Below, in pieces: positions 7,665-15,990 of a DNA stretch of 64,000 nt (position 1 is the stretch's first letter; each line of letters opens with the position of its first letter). A program made the position numbers and the translations under genes. The notes beneath the pieces were generated by a model. The model was not told the DNA's origin. It worked only from the letters and a program-made list of their open reading frames with translations, and searched no databases. The stretch spans positions 180,786 through 244,785 of the forward strand of contig NZ_QUNO01000020.1 of the NCBI RefSeq assembly GCF_003387475.1, written 5' to 3'. This stretch comes from Kutzneria buriramensis (GTDB taxonomy: Bacteria; Actinomycetota; Actinomycetes; Mycobacteriales; Pseudonocardiaceae).

Positions 7665-8696
7665 TCACGGCACCAGCACGGCCCGTCCGGGCACCCGACC
7701 GGCCGCCACCTCGGCCAGCACGTCGGCGGCCTCGTCCAGCGGGAAGCAGCGGGTGTGCAGCACGACCCTTCCGGACCGGTCGAGTTCCATCAGGTCGATC
7801 AGGTCCCGGTGCGAGCCGATCTGGTTGCCGATCACCGTCAGCTCCCGGTTGATCATGTCCAGGTGGTTCAGGGCGACCCCGCCGCCGTAGCCGACGATCG
7901 AGTACACACCGCCCTTGCGCAGCATCCGCAGCGCGTGCTCGGGCGCCCGGCCGTCGCCGACCAGGTCCAGCACGACGTCCGCGCCAAGGCCGTTCGTCTC
8001 GTCCAGTACGACCGAAACGCCGCCGTCCTCGCCGCTGGCGTGCACGGCGTCCACCGGGTATCCGCGCGCCCACTCCAGGCGCCCGGGATCGGCCTCCACC
8101 ACCACGATCCGCGCGGGCGTCAGCACGCGGAGCAGTTGCACGGCAAGGTGTCCGAGCCCGCCGAAGCCGATCACCACGACGGTGCTGCCCGGGTACGTGA
8201 ACGGCGCCAGCCGCTTGACGGCGTGGATGGCGGTGAGGCCGGCGTCGGCGTGCGGGGCGATCCGCGTCGGGTCGGTCTTCGGCGCCAGCTTCACCAGCGA
8301 GCGGACGCTGGTGCGCAGCAACTCGGCGTAGCCACCGTTCCACCCGTCCACGCCGGGGAATCGCCAGGTGGGGCAGTGCATGTCGTTGCCGGAGCGGCAG
8401 GCCGTGCACAGCCCGCACGTCACGGCCGGATGCACGATCACCGGATCGCCGGGGGAGAAGGCGTCGACCGCGGGGCCGACCTCGTGCACCCAGCCGGCGT
8501 TCTCGTGGCCCAGTGTGTACGGCAGCGTCGGGTGGAACGCCTCCGCCAGTTGGCCGTCGAGGATGTGCAGGTCGGTGCGGCAGATGCCGGCCCCGGCGAT
8601 GCGCACGATCACGTCGTGCGGGTCGACGATGGCCGGCTCCTTGACCTCGCCGACGCGGACTCGTTCGCCGTAGCCGATGACCTGAACCGCTTTCAT
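7665..8696 (-). CDS. Zinc-dependent NAD(P)-alcohol dehydrogenase (MDR family)
   Basis: 343 residues. GroES-like N-terminal domain with catalytic zinc ligands Cys (GICRTDLH), His-Glu (GHENAGWVHEVG) and the structural-zinc four-Cys loop CGLCTACRSGNDMHC at about residues 94-108. The Rossmann domain carries VVVIGFGGLGHLAVQLL (GxGGxG), and the acidic residue ending the next strand (VVVEAD) favours NAD over NADP. This is a complete medium-chain dehydrogenase that interconverts alcohols or polyols and carbonyls. It heads the transport operon, so it probably oxidises the imported sugar alcohol. An identical LacI-type operator core lies just upstream of it and upstream of the ATPase gene. Confidence 0.9.
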   Translation of the reverse strand: MKAVQVIGYGERVRVGEVKEPAIVDPHDVIVRIAGAGICRTDLHILDGQLAEAFHPTLPYTLGHENAGWVHEVGPAVDAFSPGDPVIVHPAVTCGLCTACRSGNDMHCPTWRFPGVDGWNGGYAELLRTSVRSLVKLAPKTDPTRIAPHADAGLTAIHAVKRLAPFTYPGSTVVVIGFGGLGHLAVQLLRVLTPARIVVVEADPGRLEWARGYPVDAVHASGEDGGVSVVLDETNGLGADVVLDLVGDGRAPEHALRMLRKGGVYSIVGYGGGVALNHLDMINRELTVIGNQIGSHRDLIDLMELDRSGRVVLHTRCFPLDEAADVLAEVAAGRVPGRAVLVP

Positions 8697-8727
8697 CGAT
8701 CACTCCCGGGCTCGTGGGAGGTATAGG

Positions 8728-8740
8728 GTAAGCGCTTTCC
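8728..8740. promoter_or_regulatory. LacI-family operator core, copy 2
   Basis: GTAAGCGCTTTCC is identical to the copy at 7611-7623. It lies in the 66-bp gap between the alcohol dehydrogenase and the divergent PyrD-like gene, beside a TATA-like run (GTATAGGG), so occupancy could block the dehydrogenase promoter. Confidence 0.7.
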
Positions 8741-8762
8741 AGCGATCCGGGGAGGAGGCGTC

Positions 8763-9842
8763 GTGTACCGGAGGCTGCTCGCGCCGGCGCTGTTCCGCGC
8801 CGAGCCGGAGTGGATCCATGACCGGGCGATCCGGCTGGCCGAGCGGGTCGGCCGCGTGCCGGCGATCGCGAGCTACTGCGCGCCGACCGATGCCAGCCTC
8901 GTCACCGACGTTGCCGGCCTGCGGATGGCGACGCCGATCGGGCTGGGCGCCGGCTTCGACAAGAACGCCCGGGCAGTGCCGGCGCTGGCGTCGCTGGGCT
9001 TCGGCCACGTCGAGGTCGGCTCGATCGCCGCGCGGCCGTCCGACGGCAATCCCCGGCCGAGGCTGTTCCGGCTCCCGGAGGACGAGGCGATCGTCGTGTA
9101 CTACGGGGTGCCCAACGAAGGCGCGGACCGTGTCGCGCAGCGGCTGGCGAACCGTCGCCGCACCGCGACGCTCGGCATCAACATCGTCAACACCAATCAC
9201 GGCATCGACGCGCCACCGTCCACTGAGGACGAAGTGATCGCCGATTACCTGACGTCGACCAGGATCCTCCAGCCGCACGCTGATTATCTGTGCTTGAACC
9301 TCAGCTGCCCCAACACCCACGACGGTCAGGGCTTCTTCCACCAGCCGCACCGGCTGGCGATGCTGATCGACGGCCTGCGCGAGGTCGGCATCGAGAAGCC
9401 GCTGCTGCTGAAGGTGGCGCCGTTCCCCGATCTCCGCGCGATGGAGACTTTCCTCCAGGCGGTGGCGCCGGCGGAGTTCGTGTCCGGCTTCTCGGTGAAC
9501 CTGCCGGCCGGGAAGCCGCCGGGGCTGCGGGCGTCGGCGGCCGAGCTGCCGGGCGCGGTGTCCGGCCGGCCCGCGGCCGCGGCGGCGAACCGGACCATCC
9601 GGGAGCTCTACCGATCGATCGACCCCGAACGACATGTGATCGTGGGATCAGGGGGCGTGTTCACCGCCGAGGACGCGTACGCCAAGATCCGGCTCGGCGC
9701 CTCGCTCGTGCAGCTGCTGACCGCGCTCGTCTACCGCGGACCGACCGTCGCGCGCGCCATCAACCGAGAATTGCCCAAGCTGTTGCGGCGCGACGGTTTC
9801 ACCCGCGTCGCGGACGCGGTGGGGACGGACGCGCGCGGTTGA
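8763..9842 (+). CDS. Dihydroorotate dehydrogenase-like flavoprotein (class 2-like scaffold)
   Basis: 359 residues. The N-terminal helices (MYRRLLAPALFRAEPEWIHD) and overall length match the membrane-associated class 2 enzymes. FMN-barrel motifs are present: GLGAGFDKNA, NPRPRLFRLPED, LLLKVAP, VGSGGVFTAEDAY and GASLVQLLTALVYRGP. Several substrate-site residues differ from the class 2 consensus. The catalytic-base position reads NLSCPNT (Cys, as in class 1) instead of S-S-P-N-T. The GFNN orotate loop reads GVPN, and GINIGKN reads GINIVNT. It may be a quinone-linked dihydroorotate oxidase, or a paralogue oxidising another substrate. It is divergent from the alcohol dehydrogenase and shares its operator-containing gap. 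Confidence 0.8.
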   Translation: MYRRLLAPALFRAEPEWIHDRAIRLAERVGRVPAIASYCAPTDASLVTDVAGLRMATPIGLGAGFDKNARAVPALASLGFGHVEVGSIAARPSDGNPRPRLFRLPEDEAIVVYYGVPNEGADRVAQRLANRRRTATLGINIVNTNHGIDAPPSTEDEVIADYLTSTRILQPHADYLCLNLSCPNTHDGQGFFHQPHRLAMLIDGLREVGIEKPLLLKVAPFPDLRAMETFLQAVAPAEFVSGFSVNLPAGKPPGLRASAAELPGAVSGRPAAAAANRTIRELYRSIDPERHVIVGSGGVFTAEDAYAKIRLGASLVQLLTALVYRGPTVARAINRELPKLLRRDGFTRVADAVGTDARG

Positions 9843-9892
9843 CCGACCGGGCAGTCCGACTTCGTTGTTCGGGCAGCCCGACGGCCGAAGCG

Positions 9893-12661
9893 GTGACAGA
9901 TCCGGGATACCCTCGCCTCGTGCTCGTTGGTCGCGCTGCCGAACTCGACCTGTTCCGTGCGCTGCTGCGGGACCTGGTCGCCGGTCGCGGCCGCTCCGTG
10001 CTGGTCGAGGGCGAGCCCGGCATCGGCAAGTCCGCGCTGGTCAACGCCGGTCTGGTCCTGGCGGCGACGCTGGGCTGCCGCGTCCTGTGGGCGGCCGCCG
10101 ACGAGCTGGTGAGCCGCTTCCCGCTGCAGGCCCTGCGGGACGCGCTGACGCCGGCCGAGCGGGAGAGCCTCGGCCCGTGCCCGGCCGTCGGAGATCCGGT
10201 CACGGCCGGGGTCGAGAGGTTTCTGGCCCTGGCCGACCAGTTGTGCGCCGACTCGCCGGTGGTGCTGGTGCTGGACGACCTGCACTGGGCCGACGACGCC
10301 AGCCTGCTGACGTGGGGGCGGCTGAGCCGCGCCGTCGACCAGGTGCCGTTGCTGCTGGTGGCGACCTGCCGGCCGGTGCCGCGGCGGGCCCAGATCGCCG
10401 AGTTGCGGCGGACCCTCACCACCCACGGCACCACGGTGATGCGGCTGCGGGCGCTGCCGGACCAGCAGGTCGACGAACTGGTGGACGACCTGGTCGGCGC
10501 GCCCTCCGGCCCCCGGCTGCGGGCGATGGCCCGCCAGGCCGGCGGCAATCCGCTGTTCGTACGGGAGCTGGTCGACGCCCTGGTGCGCGAGCAGCACGTC
10601 GAGCGCGACGGGTTCGTCGAGCTGGCGGCGGGCATCGACCGAGCGCCGGCGTCGCTGGGCACGGCCATCGCCGACCGGCTGGCGTTCCTGTCCGACGCCA
10701 CGACCCGCGTGCTGCGCCCGGCGGTGTTGCTCGGCAACGAGTTCTCCCTGGCCGACCTCGCCGCCGTCAGCGGGCATGCGCCGCCGGAGCTGGCGGACGG
10801 CGTCGAGGAGGCGATGTCCGCCGGCGTCCTGGCGGAGCGCGGCGACCGGTTGGCGTTCCGGCATCCGCTGATCCGGCACGCGCTGTACGCCGCGATCCCG
10901 GAGATGCTGCGCTCCGCGCTGCACCAGGACGCCGCCCATGCGCTGGTGCGGGCGAACGGCCCCGTGGAGCGGATCTCCGCCCAGCTGACCGCCGCGCGGG
11001 GCGAGATGGCGGACTGGGTCCCGCAGTGGCTCGCGGAGCACTCCACCGCCCTGACCCAGCGGGCGTCGCCGGTCGCCGAACGGCTGCTGACCTGGGCCGT
11101 GGCGAGAATCCCGCCGGACGACCCGCTGCACGACGAGCTGAAGGCCAGGCTGGCCATCACGGCGTTCCTGCTGGGCAACGGCGAGCTGAGCGAACGCCTC
11201 GCGCGGCAGGTGCTGGCCCGTACGCGCGATCCCGAGATGGTCGCCAAGATGCGCTGGACGGTGGTCGGCTGCCTGCACCGGTCGCGCCGGTTCTGCGACG
11301 CCCGCGAGATGGTCGAGGTGGCGCTGCGCGACCCGGAGCTGCCCCCGCTGTGGGAGGCGCGGCTGCTGGCGATCAGCGTCCGGCTGCGGCGCAGCGGCCG
11401 CCGCTTCGACGACTCCGCCGCGGAGAAGGCGTTGACGCAGGCCGAACTCGCCGACGACCCCGTCGCCATCGGGTACGCCCTGCACGAGATCAGCCTGGTG
11501 CGGCTGCGGCAGCGGGACACCGCCGGCGCGCTGCGGGCGGTCCGCCGGGCGCTGCGGGCGGTCGGCGACAACCCGTACACCACCGACCTGCGCCAGACGC
11601 TGCTGATCGACCAGACGGCGTTCCTGGCGCAGCTCGACAGCTGGGACGAGGTTCGCCGGTCCGTACGGGAGGCGATCGAGCTCGCCGAGCACACCGGCAC
11701 GCCCCGGCTGTGCCACGTCTACACCAACGCCGCGGACATCTGGTTCGCGATGGGGCAGTGGGACGACGCGCTGGCCGCCTCCGACGTGGCCGCGGAGCAC
11801 CTGCCGGCTGCCGACTCGTGGCCCGAGCTGTGGGAACGCGTGTACGGCATGAAGGCGCTCATCGCCGGCCACCGCGACGACGTCGCCTCCGTGGAGGCGG
11901 ACCTGAACCGGCCGAAGGTCCGCGGCTCGGACTCCATCCTGCTGGTCCGGGCCCGCGCGATGGCGGAGGAACGGGCGGGCCGGCCGGAGGGCGCGCTGGC
12001 GGTGCTGCGCGAGACCCTCGACCCGAACCGCGTCGAGAAGTACCAGTACCTACGGCACCGCTGGTCGCCGCAGCTGGTGCGGCTGGCGATGGAACTCGGC
12101 GACCTGGACACCGCGCGCCGGGCAAGCGACCTCTGCGAGTACGAGGCCGAGGCGGAACCGATACCGGTCAAGACCGCCGCCGCGCGCTGGTGCCGCGGCC
12201 TGCTGGTCGGCGACTGGGCTGCATTGCTGGAGGCCGCGGAGTACTTCCGCACCGCCGGCCGGCCGCTCGAACTGGGGCACTGCCTGGAGGACGCGGCGGT
12301 GCTGATGGCCTACGAGGACCGGCCCACGGCGCTGCGCACGCTCACCGAGGCCGTCGACGCCTACCTGTCGCTGGGCGCGACCTGGGACGTGATGCGGGCG
12401 GACAGCCGTGCCCGCAGGCACGGCGTCCGCCGGGGCCGGCGCGGCCCCCGCAACCGGCCGTCGACCGGCTGGGACGCGCTCACGGTCACCGAGTCGAAGG
12501 TGGCCACGCTGGTCGCCGACGGACTGTCCAATCCGGACATCGCCGCCCTGATGTTCCTGTCCCGCCGCACGGTTCAGACGCACGTCTCGCACATCCTGGC
12601 CAAACTCGGCGCGCAGTCCCGGGTCGAGATCGCCAGGCTGTCCGGCGAGCGGTCAGGGTGA
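9893..12661 (+). CDS. LuxR-family regulator with N-terminal AAA ATPase (LAL type)
   Basis: 922 residues from GTG 9893 (GTG 9920 is also possible). Residues about 10-40 hold LVGRAAELDLFR and Walker A VEGEPGIGKSALV; Walker B is VVLVLDDLHWADD near residue 125. A long helical/TPR-like middle region follows. The C-terminus is a LuxR helix-turn-helix: LTVTESKVATLVADGLSNPD and SRRTVQTHVSHILAKLG. This matches the large ATP-binding LAL regulators, which activate catabolic or antibiotic genes in response to an inducer and ATP. Two near-identical 13-mers (CGGGCAGTCCGAC at 9848, CGGGCAGCCCGAC at 9870) precede the start and could be target sites. Its stop overlaps the convergent peptidase by 9 bp. Confidence 0.92.
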   Translation: MTDPGYPRLVLVGRAAELDLFRALLRDLVAGRGRSVLVEGEPGIGKSALVNAGLVLAATLGCRVLWAAADELVSRFPLQALRDALTPAERESLGPCPAVGDPVTAGVERFLALADQLCADSPVVLVLDDLHWADDASLLTWGRLSRAVDQVPLLLVATCRPVPRRAQIAELRRTLTTHGTTVMRLRALPDQQVDELVDDLVGAPSGPRLRAMARQAGGNPLFVRELVDALVREQHVERDGFVELAAGIDRAPASLGTAIADRLAFLSDATTRVLRPAVLLGNEFSLADLAAVSGHAPPELADGVEEAMSAGVLAERGDRLAFRHPLIRHALYAAIPEMLRSALHQDAAHALVRANGPVERISAQLTAARGEMADWVPQWLAEHSTALTQRASPVAERLLTWAVARIPPDDPLHDELKARLAITAFLLGNGELSERLARQVLARTRDPEMVAKMRWTVVGCLHRSRRFCDAREMVEVALRDPELPPLWEARLLAISVRLRRSGRRFDDSAAEKALTQAELADDPVAIGYALHEISLVRLRQRDTAGALRAVRRALRAVGDNPYTTDLRQTLLIDQTAFLAQLDSWDEVRRSVREAIELAEHTGTPRLCHVYTNAADIWFAMGQWDDALAASDVAAEHLPAADSWPELWERVYGMKALIAGHRDDVASVEADLNRPKVRGSDSILLVRARAMAEERAGRPEGALAVLRETLDPNRVEKYQYLRHRWSPQLVRLAMELGDLDTARRASDLCEYEAEAEPIPVKTAAARWCRGLLVGDWAALLEAAEYFRTAGRPLELGHCLEDAAVLMAYEDRPTALRTLTEAVDAYLSLGATWDVMRADSRARRHGVRRGRRGPRNRPSTGWDALTVTESKVATLVADGLSNPDIAALMFLSRRTVQTHVSHILAKLGAQSRVEIARLSGERSG

Positions 12662-14068
12662 CGGCGTCGGGAACGCGACGGGGCTGCGCCGCCCGGCCTT
12701 GTCGATCGCCCGCACCCCGAAGAACACGTTGTCCTTGGCCAGGTTCACGGTGAACGAGGTGACGTTGCCGGCCGGCACGCCATGCGTCCAGTCCGGTTCG
12801 GTCGCCTCCCGCCACACCACCTCGTAGCCGGCCAGGTCGGCCTCGGCAGAGGCGTCCCAGGTCAGTGTCGTGGTGTTGCCGAGTTGGGCGTCGAGCAGCA
12901 GCGCGTTCTTCGGCGTGCCGGGGCCGTTGGCCAGCGACCACATCGCCGCCGCGTTGACCCGGGCCACCCGCCGCACGTAGTCGAACTCGACGAACTCGAT
13001 CAGGTCGCCGAACTGGACGCCGTTCTCGACGCGGGTGTCCTGGTGCTGGTGCGCGAAGTTCTCGTGCGGCTCGGTGAACCGGCAGGCCGGGAAACCCTGT
13101 TGCAGGAACGGGATGTGGTCGCCGCCGCGCAGGTAGCGGTCGCGGCGGTAGATCACGTGCACGGTCATGTCGGCGCTGTTCGCGACATCGGTGACGAACC
13201 GGGCCAGTTGCCGGCTCGGCGAGTCCGCCTCGCTGCCGACGGCCTGGCGCACCGCCGTCTGCTGCGGGGTCTCGGACGTCGGCACGCCCTCGGAGAACAG
13301 CCGCAGCGCGTGCGGGTCGCGGGTGCCGTCGTCGGCCCGGCTGCTGCCGACGATGTCGTTGGTGAACATGCCCTGCACGTCGGTGCCGGCCGCCTTGAAC
13401 TGCGCGGCCATGTGCGCCGCGCCGTACAGGCCCTGCTCCTCGCCGGCGACCGCCGCGAACACGATGGTGGCCTTCGGCTGGTGCGTGGCCATGACGCGGG
13501 CCATCTCCAGCACGGCCGCGACGCCGGAGGCGTCGTCGTCGGCGCCCGGGGCGTCGCTGGTGAAGTTCATGACGTCGCTGACGCGCGAGTCGTAGTGGCC
13601 GGACACCACGTAGACCCGGTTCGGCGACGCGGCGCCGGTCAGGGTGGCGATCAGGTTGGTGATCACGGTGGGGGTGGGGATGCGGCTGGAGACGGGCTGC
13701 ACGAAGGACTGTGCCTGCACGGTCATCCGGCCCTGGGAGGTGGCGGCGATGTCCTGCATCTGGCCCAGGATCCAGTCCCGGGCCGCGCCGATGCCGCGGT
13801 TGGGGTCGGTCTGGCTGGACAGGGTGTGCCGGGTGCCGAACGTGGTCAGCTTCTGGACGGTGGCCTGGAGTCTGGTCTGGTCGATGCGGGCCAGGATGCC
13901 GCGCAGCTCGGCGTCCGGGGCCTGCGGCCGCAACCGGGTCCCGGGGCCGGGCGGCCAGGCCGCCGGCCCCGGATCGGCCGCTGCTGGTGTCGTGGATGCT
14001 GCGGCGCCGACGGCCGCCGCCGCGGAAGCGGCGAGGAAACCTCGGCGACTTGGTCGTAAGGGCTCCAT
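12653..14068 (-). CDS. Exported M28 family zinc aminopeptidase with C-terminal Fn3-like domain
   Basis: 471 residues from ATG 14068. The N-terminus is a twin-arginine signal (PSRRGFLAASAAAAVGAAAS), so the protein is exported folded. All five M28 zinc/catalytic positions can be seen: His-x-Asp in SGHYDSR, the bridging Asp in GADDDASG, Glu-Glu in AGEEQG, Asp in TNDIVG and His in GGDHIPF. The last about 90 residues (TLTWDASAEADLAGYEVVWRE ... FFGVRAIDKAGRRS) look like a fibronectin type III domain. Members are co-catalytic di-zinc aminopeptidases scavenging peptides. Cargo and partner are unknown. It is convergent and slightly overlapping with the LuxR gene. Confidence 0.92.
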   Translation of the reverse strand: MEPLRPSRRGFLAASAAAAVGAAASTTPAAADPGPAAWPPGPGTRLRPQAPDAELRGILARIDQTRLQATVQKLTTFGTRHTLSSQTDPNRGIGAARDWILGQMQDIAATSQGRMTVQAQSFVQPVSSRIPTPTVITNLIATLTGAASPNRVYVVSGHYDSRVSDVMNFTSDAPGADDDASGVAAVLEMARVMATHQPKATIVFAAVAGEEQGLYGAAHMAAQFKAAGTDVQGMFTNDIVGSSRADDGTRDPHALRLFSEGVPTSETPQQTAVRQAVGSEADSPSRQLARFVTDVANSADMTVHVIYRRDRYLRGGDHIPFLQQGFPACRFTEPHENFAHQHQDTRVENGVQFGDLIEFVEFDYVRRVARVNAAAMWSLANGPGTPKNALLLDAQLGNTTTLTWDASAEADLAGYEVVWREATEPDWTHGVPAGNVTSFTVNLAKDNVFFGVRAIDKAGRRSPVAFPTPSP

Positions 14069-14151
14069 GCCGGTAACACTTGGCCCGTAGGCGATTCCTG
14101 TCAACGCGGCCGATCGGCGCGGGCCGAACGGCCGCAACCTCCTTGGTTCGC

Positions 14152-15693
14152 TCAGCGCCAGGACGGGTCCCGCTCCAGCGCCGACACGAGCCGGCGCAGC
14201 CAGCTGTCGGCGCTGCCGTCGACGCCGGGTTGGTCGCTGCGGAAGTTCTCCCAGTCGACCTCCCGGAGCTCCAGGAGGTTCCGCGCCGTGAACGCCTCCG
14301 CCTCGTCCCTGCCGATCTCGGGTTTGAGCAGCCGCCGCACCAGATCCAGCGACACGGTGGCGTGCTCGGCGAGCAGCACCGCGTCGTAGAGGTCCTTGCC
14401 CTGCGGGTACAAGTCGGTCACCAGCCACTGGAGCTTCCACGCCAGCGAGAGATCCGCCGGCGCGGCGAGCATCGGCGTGTCCAGCGGCGGGATCCGCACC
14501 ACCTCCGGCGGCTCCGGCATCGGCTCGCGGTAGACGAAGTCCAGCTGGATCGCGCCCTGCGGCAGGTCGGGGACGTCGAACGGGATCACCAGCCGCCGGC
14601 CCGGCACCCGCTCGTACGTCCAGATCTCCTCGGCGACGGCCTGGTCCGCGCGCAGCCCGGGGCCCGGGTTGGCCCGCAGCCGCTCGACCAGGCCGTCCCG
14701 CATCGCCTCGGCCTCGGCGTCGTCGGGATCGATCCGCCGCGGGACCACCACGAAGTCCAGGTCGCCGGGCTCGCGGGCGGCCTCGCCCAGCCACGCCTTG
14801 AGCACGATGCTGCCGCGCAGCACCAGGTTCTGGGCCCACGGGGATTCCGCGATGGTGGCGAGGACGTGTCCCATCGCGTCGCGGCGGGCCTTGATCCACC
14901 GCTTGCCGTCGGCGGCGTCGGCGAACCAGGGATCGCCGGCGCGATAGGCGTTCGAGTACTGCTTGAGTGCCGGATCGAAGATCGCCTGCTGCCAGACACC
15001 CTGCCCCGGCTCCACGGCGAGCGGCCGGTACGTGGCCGGGAAGCCCTCGCGGCCGGCCTTCCAGGCGCGCAGCCGCTCGTCCCGCCACTGCGTGGTGGAC
15101 CAGCCGACGTCCACGCTCGGGGCGTCGTCCACCACCACGTACTCCTGCTCGACCTCCAGAACCTCGAAGCCCCGCAAGGCATTCAGCAACCCGTCCAGCC
15201 GGGCCCGGGCGGTGTCGAGCCCCACCAGGCGGCACCGCTGCGTGACGAACCGCTCCTCACGGCCGTCCGCGCGCCGGCGGCGTGCGTTGCGCGACACGTG
15301 GCCGTCGTGCCCCACGGCCGTCATCGTCAACGCCAGCACGGTGCGCAGATCACCGGACGGCAGCAGGACTTTGACGTGGTGCTCGAAGTACAGGCCGTCG
15401 CGGTGGTCGTCATCGGTGCGCGGCACGCCCTCGTTCCACGGCGCCGCCTCGATTTTTGTTCGCAGCACACGGAGTCCGGCCGTGGCCAGATCGCCGGCCC
15501 AGCGCTGCGCCACTCGGCGCACGTCGTCCAGCGTGCCGCTGGCGGTGATGGTCAGCATCGGCTGCGTCGCCTGCGCGCCGCGGTTCAGCTCGATGCAGGT
15601 GTACTTGGCCCCGGCACGCTGCGCGAACGTCGCCAGGGCGTCCGCCTCCACCGGAGCGCCGGTCAAGTGGATCTCGAAGTCGCCCGCGAACAT
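14152..15693 (-). CDS. AbiEii/AbiGii-type nucleotidyltransferase with uncharacterised N-terminal domain
   Basis: 513 residues. The C-terminal half (from about residue 290) has the AbiEii nucleotidyltransferase layout: LVLRGSIVLKAWLGEAAREP with the GS motif, GDLDFVVV with the metal-binding D-x-D, and later KLQWLVTDLYPQGKDLYDAV. These proteins act as type IV toxins or nucleotidyl-transferring effectors. The N-terminal half (FEIHLTG..., QPMLTITASG, YFEHHVKVLLP, HVSRNARRRRADGRE) is well structured, with several conserved-looking His, but I cannot name the domain. No antitoxin-like gene is adjacent. The start codon ATG 15693 gives an immediately structured strand. Function as toxin, defence protein or RNA-modifying enzyme is open. 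Confidence 0.75.
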   Translation of the reverse strand: MFAGDFEIHLTGAPVEADALATFAQRAGAKYTCIELNRGAQATQPMLTITASGTLDDVRRVAQRWAGDLATAGLRVLRTKIEAAPWNEGVPRTDDDHRDGLYFEHHVKVLLPSGDLRTVLALTMTAVGHDGHVSRNARRRRADGREERFVTQRCRLVGLDTARARLDGLLNALRGFEVLEVEQEYVVVDDAPSVDVGWSTTQWRDERLRAWKAGREGFPATYRPLAVEPGQGVWQQAIFDPALKQYSNAYRAGDPWFADAADGKRWIKARRDAMGHVLATIAESPWAQNLVLRGSIVLKAWLGEAAREPGDLDFVVVPRRIDPDDAEAEAMRDGLVERLRANPGPGLRADQAVAEEIWTYERVPGRRLVIPFDVPDLPQGAIQLDFVYREPMPEPPEVVRIPPLDTPMLAAPADLSLAWKLQWLVTDLYPQGKDLYDAVLLAEHATVSLDLVRRLLKPEIGRDEAEAFTARNLLELREVDWENFRSDQPGVDGSADSWLRRLVSALERDPSWR

Positions 15694-15699
15694 GCGGCG

Positions 15700-15835
15700 G
15701 ATTCTCGCAGAACGCGCTATGGCCTTCCGGCCATTTTTCCAGCTCTGCCACCACGTCAGCCCCGGACGGCGCGTGCACGGGGTCGACCAGCCATTGCAGC
15801 ATCAGGCCGGTGAACAGGGCCAGCGGCACCGAGCC
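15700..15835 (-). pseudogene. TetR regulator, C-terminal remnant
   Basis: The reverse strand reads GSVPLALFTGLMLQWLVDPV then HAPSGADVVAELEKW. This is the end of the ligand-binding domain of many TetR regulators (the ALxxGLxLQWLxDP segment). There is no helix-turn-helix upstream: the opposite-strand fragment starts 3 bp away and a stop lies just before. I read it as a 3' remnant left after deletion. Confidence 0.45.
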
Positions 15836-15837
15836 GC

Positions 15838-15990
15838 ATGGGCACGTCACAGGCGCTCATCGGCGCGCGGACGCTCGCCCGCCACCTGGACCAGCCGTCC
15901 GCGTACGAGCGGGAGCTCCGCCCGTACGTCGCGGAGAACCAGGAGAAGGGCCGGCTGGCCGCTCAGACCTTGACGGCCACGCCCGCGTAG
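15838..15990 (+). pseudogene. FAD-dependent monooxygenase, C-terminal remnant
   Basis: 50 codons from ATG 15838: MGTSQALIGARTLARHLDQP then SAYERELRPYVAENQEKGR and a short random tail to TAG 15990. GTSxALxGAxxLAxxL...YERxLRPYVExNQ is the last helix pair of aromatic-ring (PHBH-type) monooxygenases. The FAD-binding N-terminus is missing, and the tail runs into the convergent methyltransferase. It is back-to-back with the TetR remnant. Confidence 0.55.

Noticed and set aside
9290..9892. N-terminal extension of the LAL regulator frame
   Set aside because: It lies inside the PyrD-like gene and has no domain sense. The regulator starts at GTG 9893 near its Walker A.
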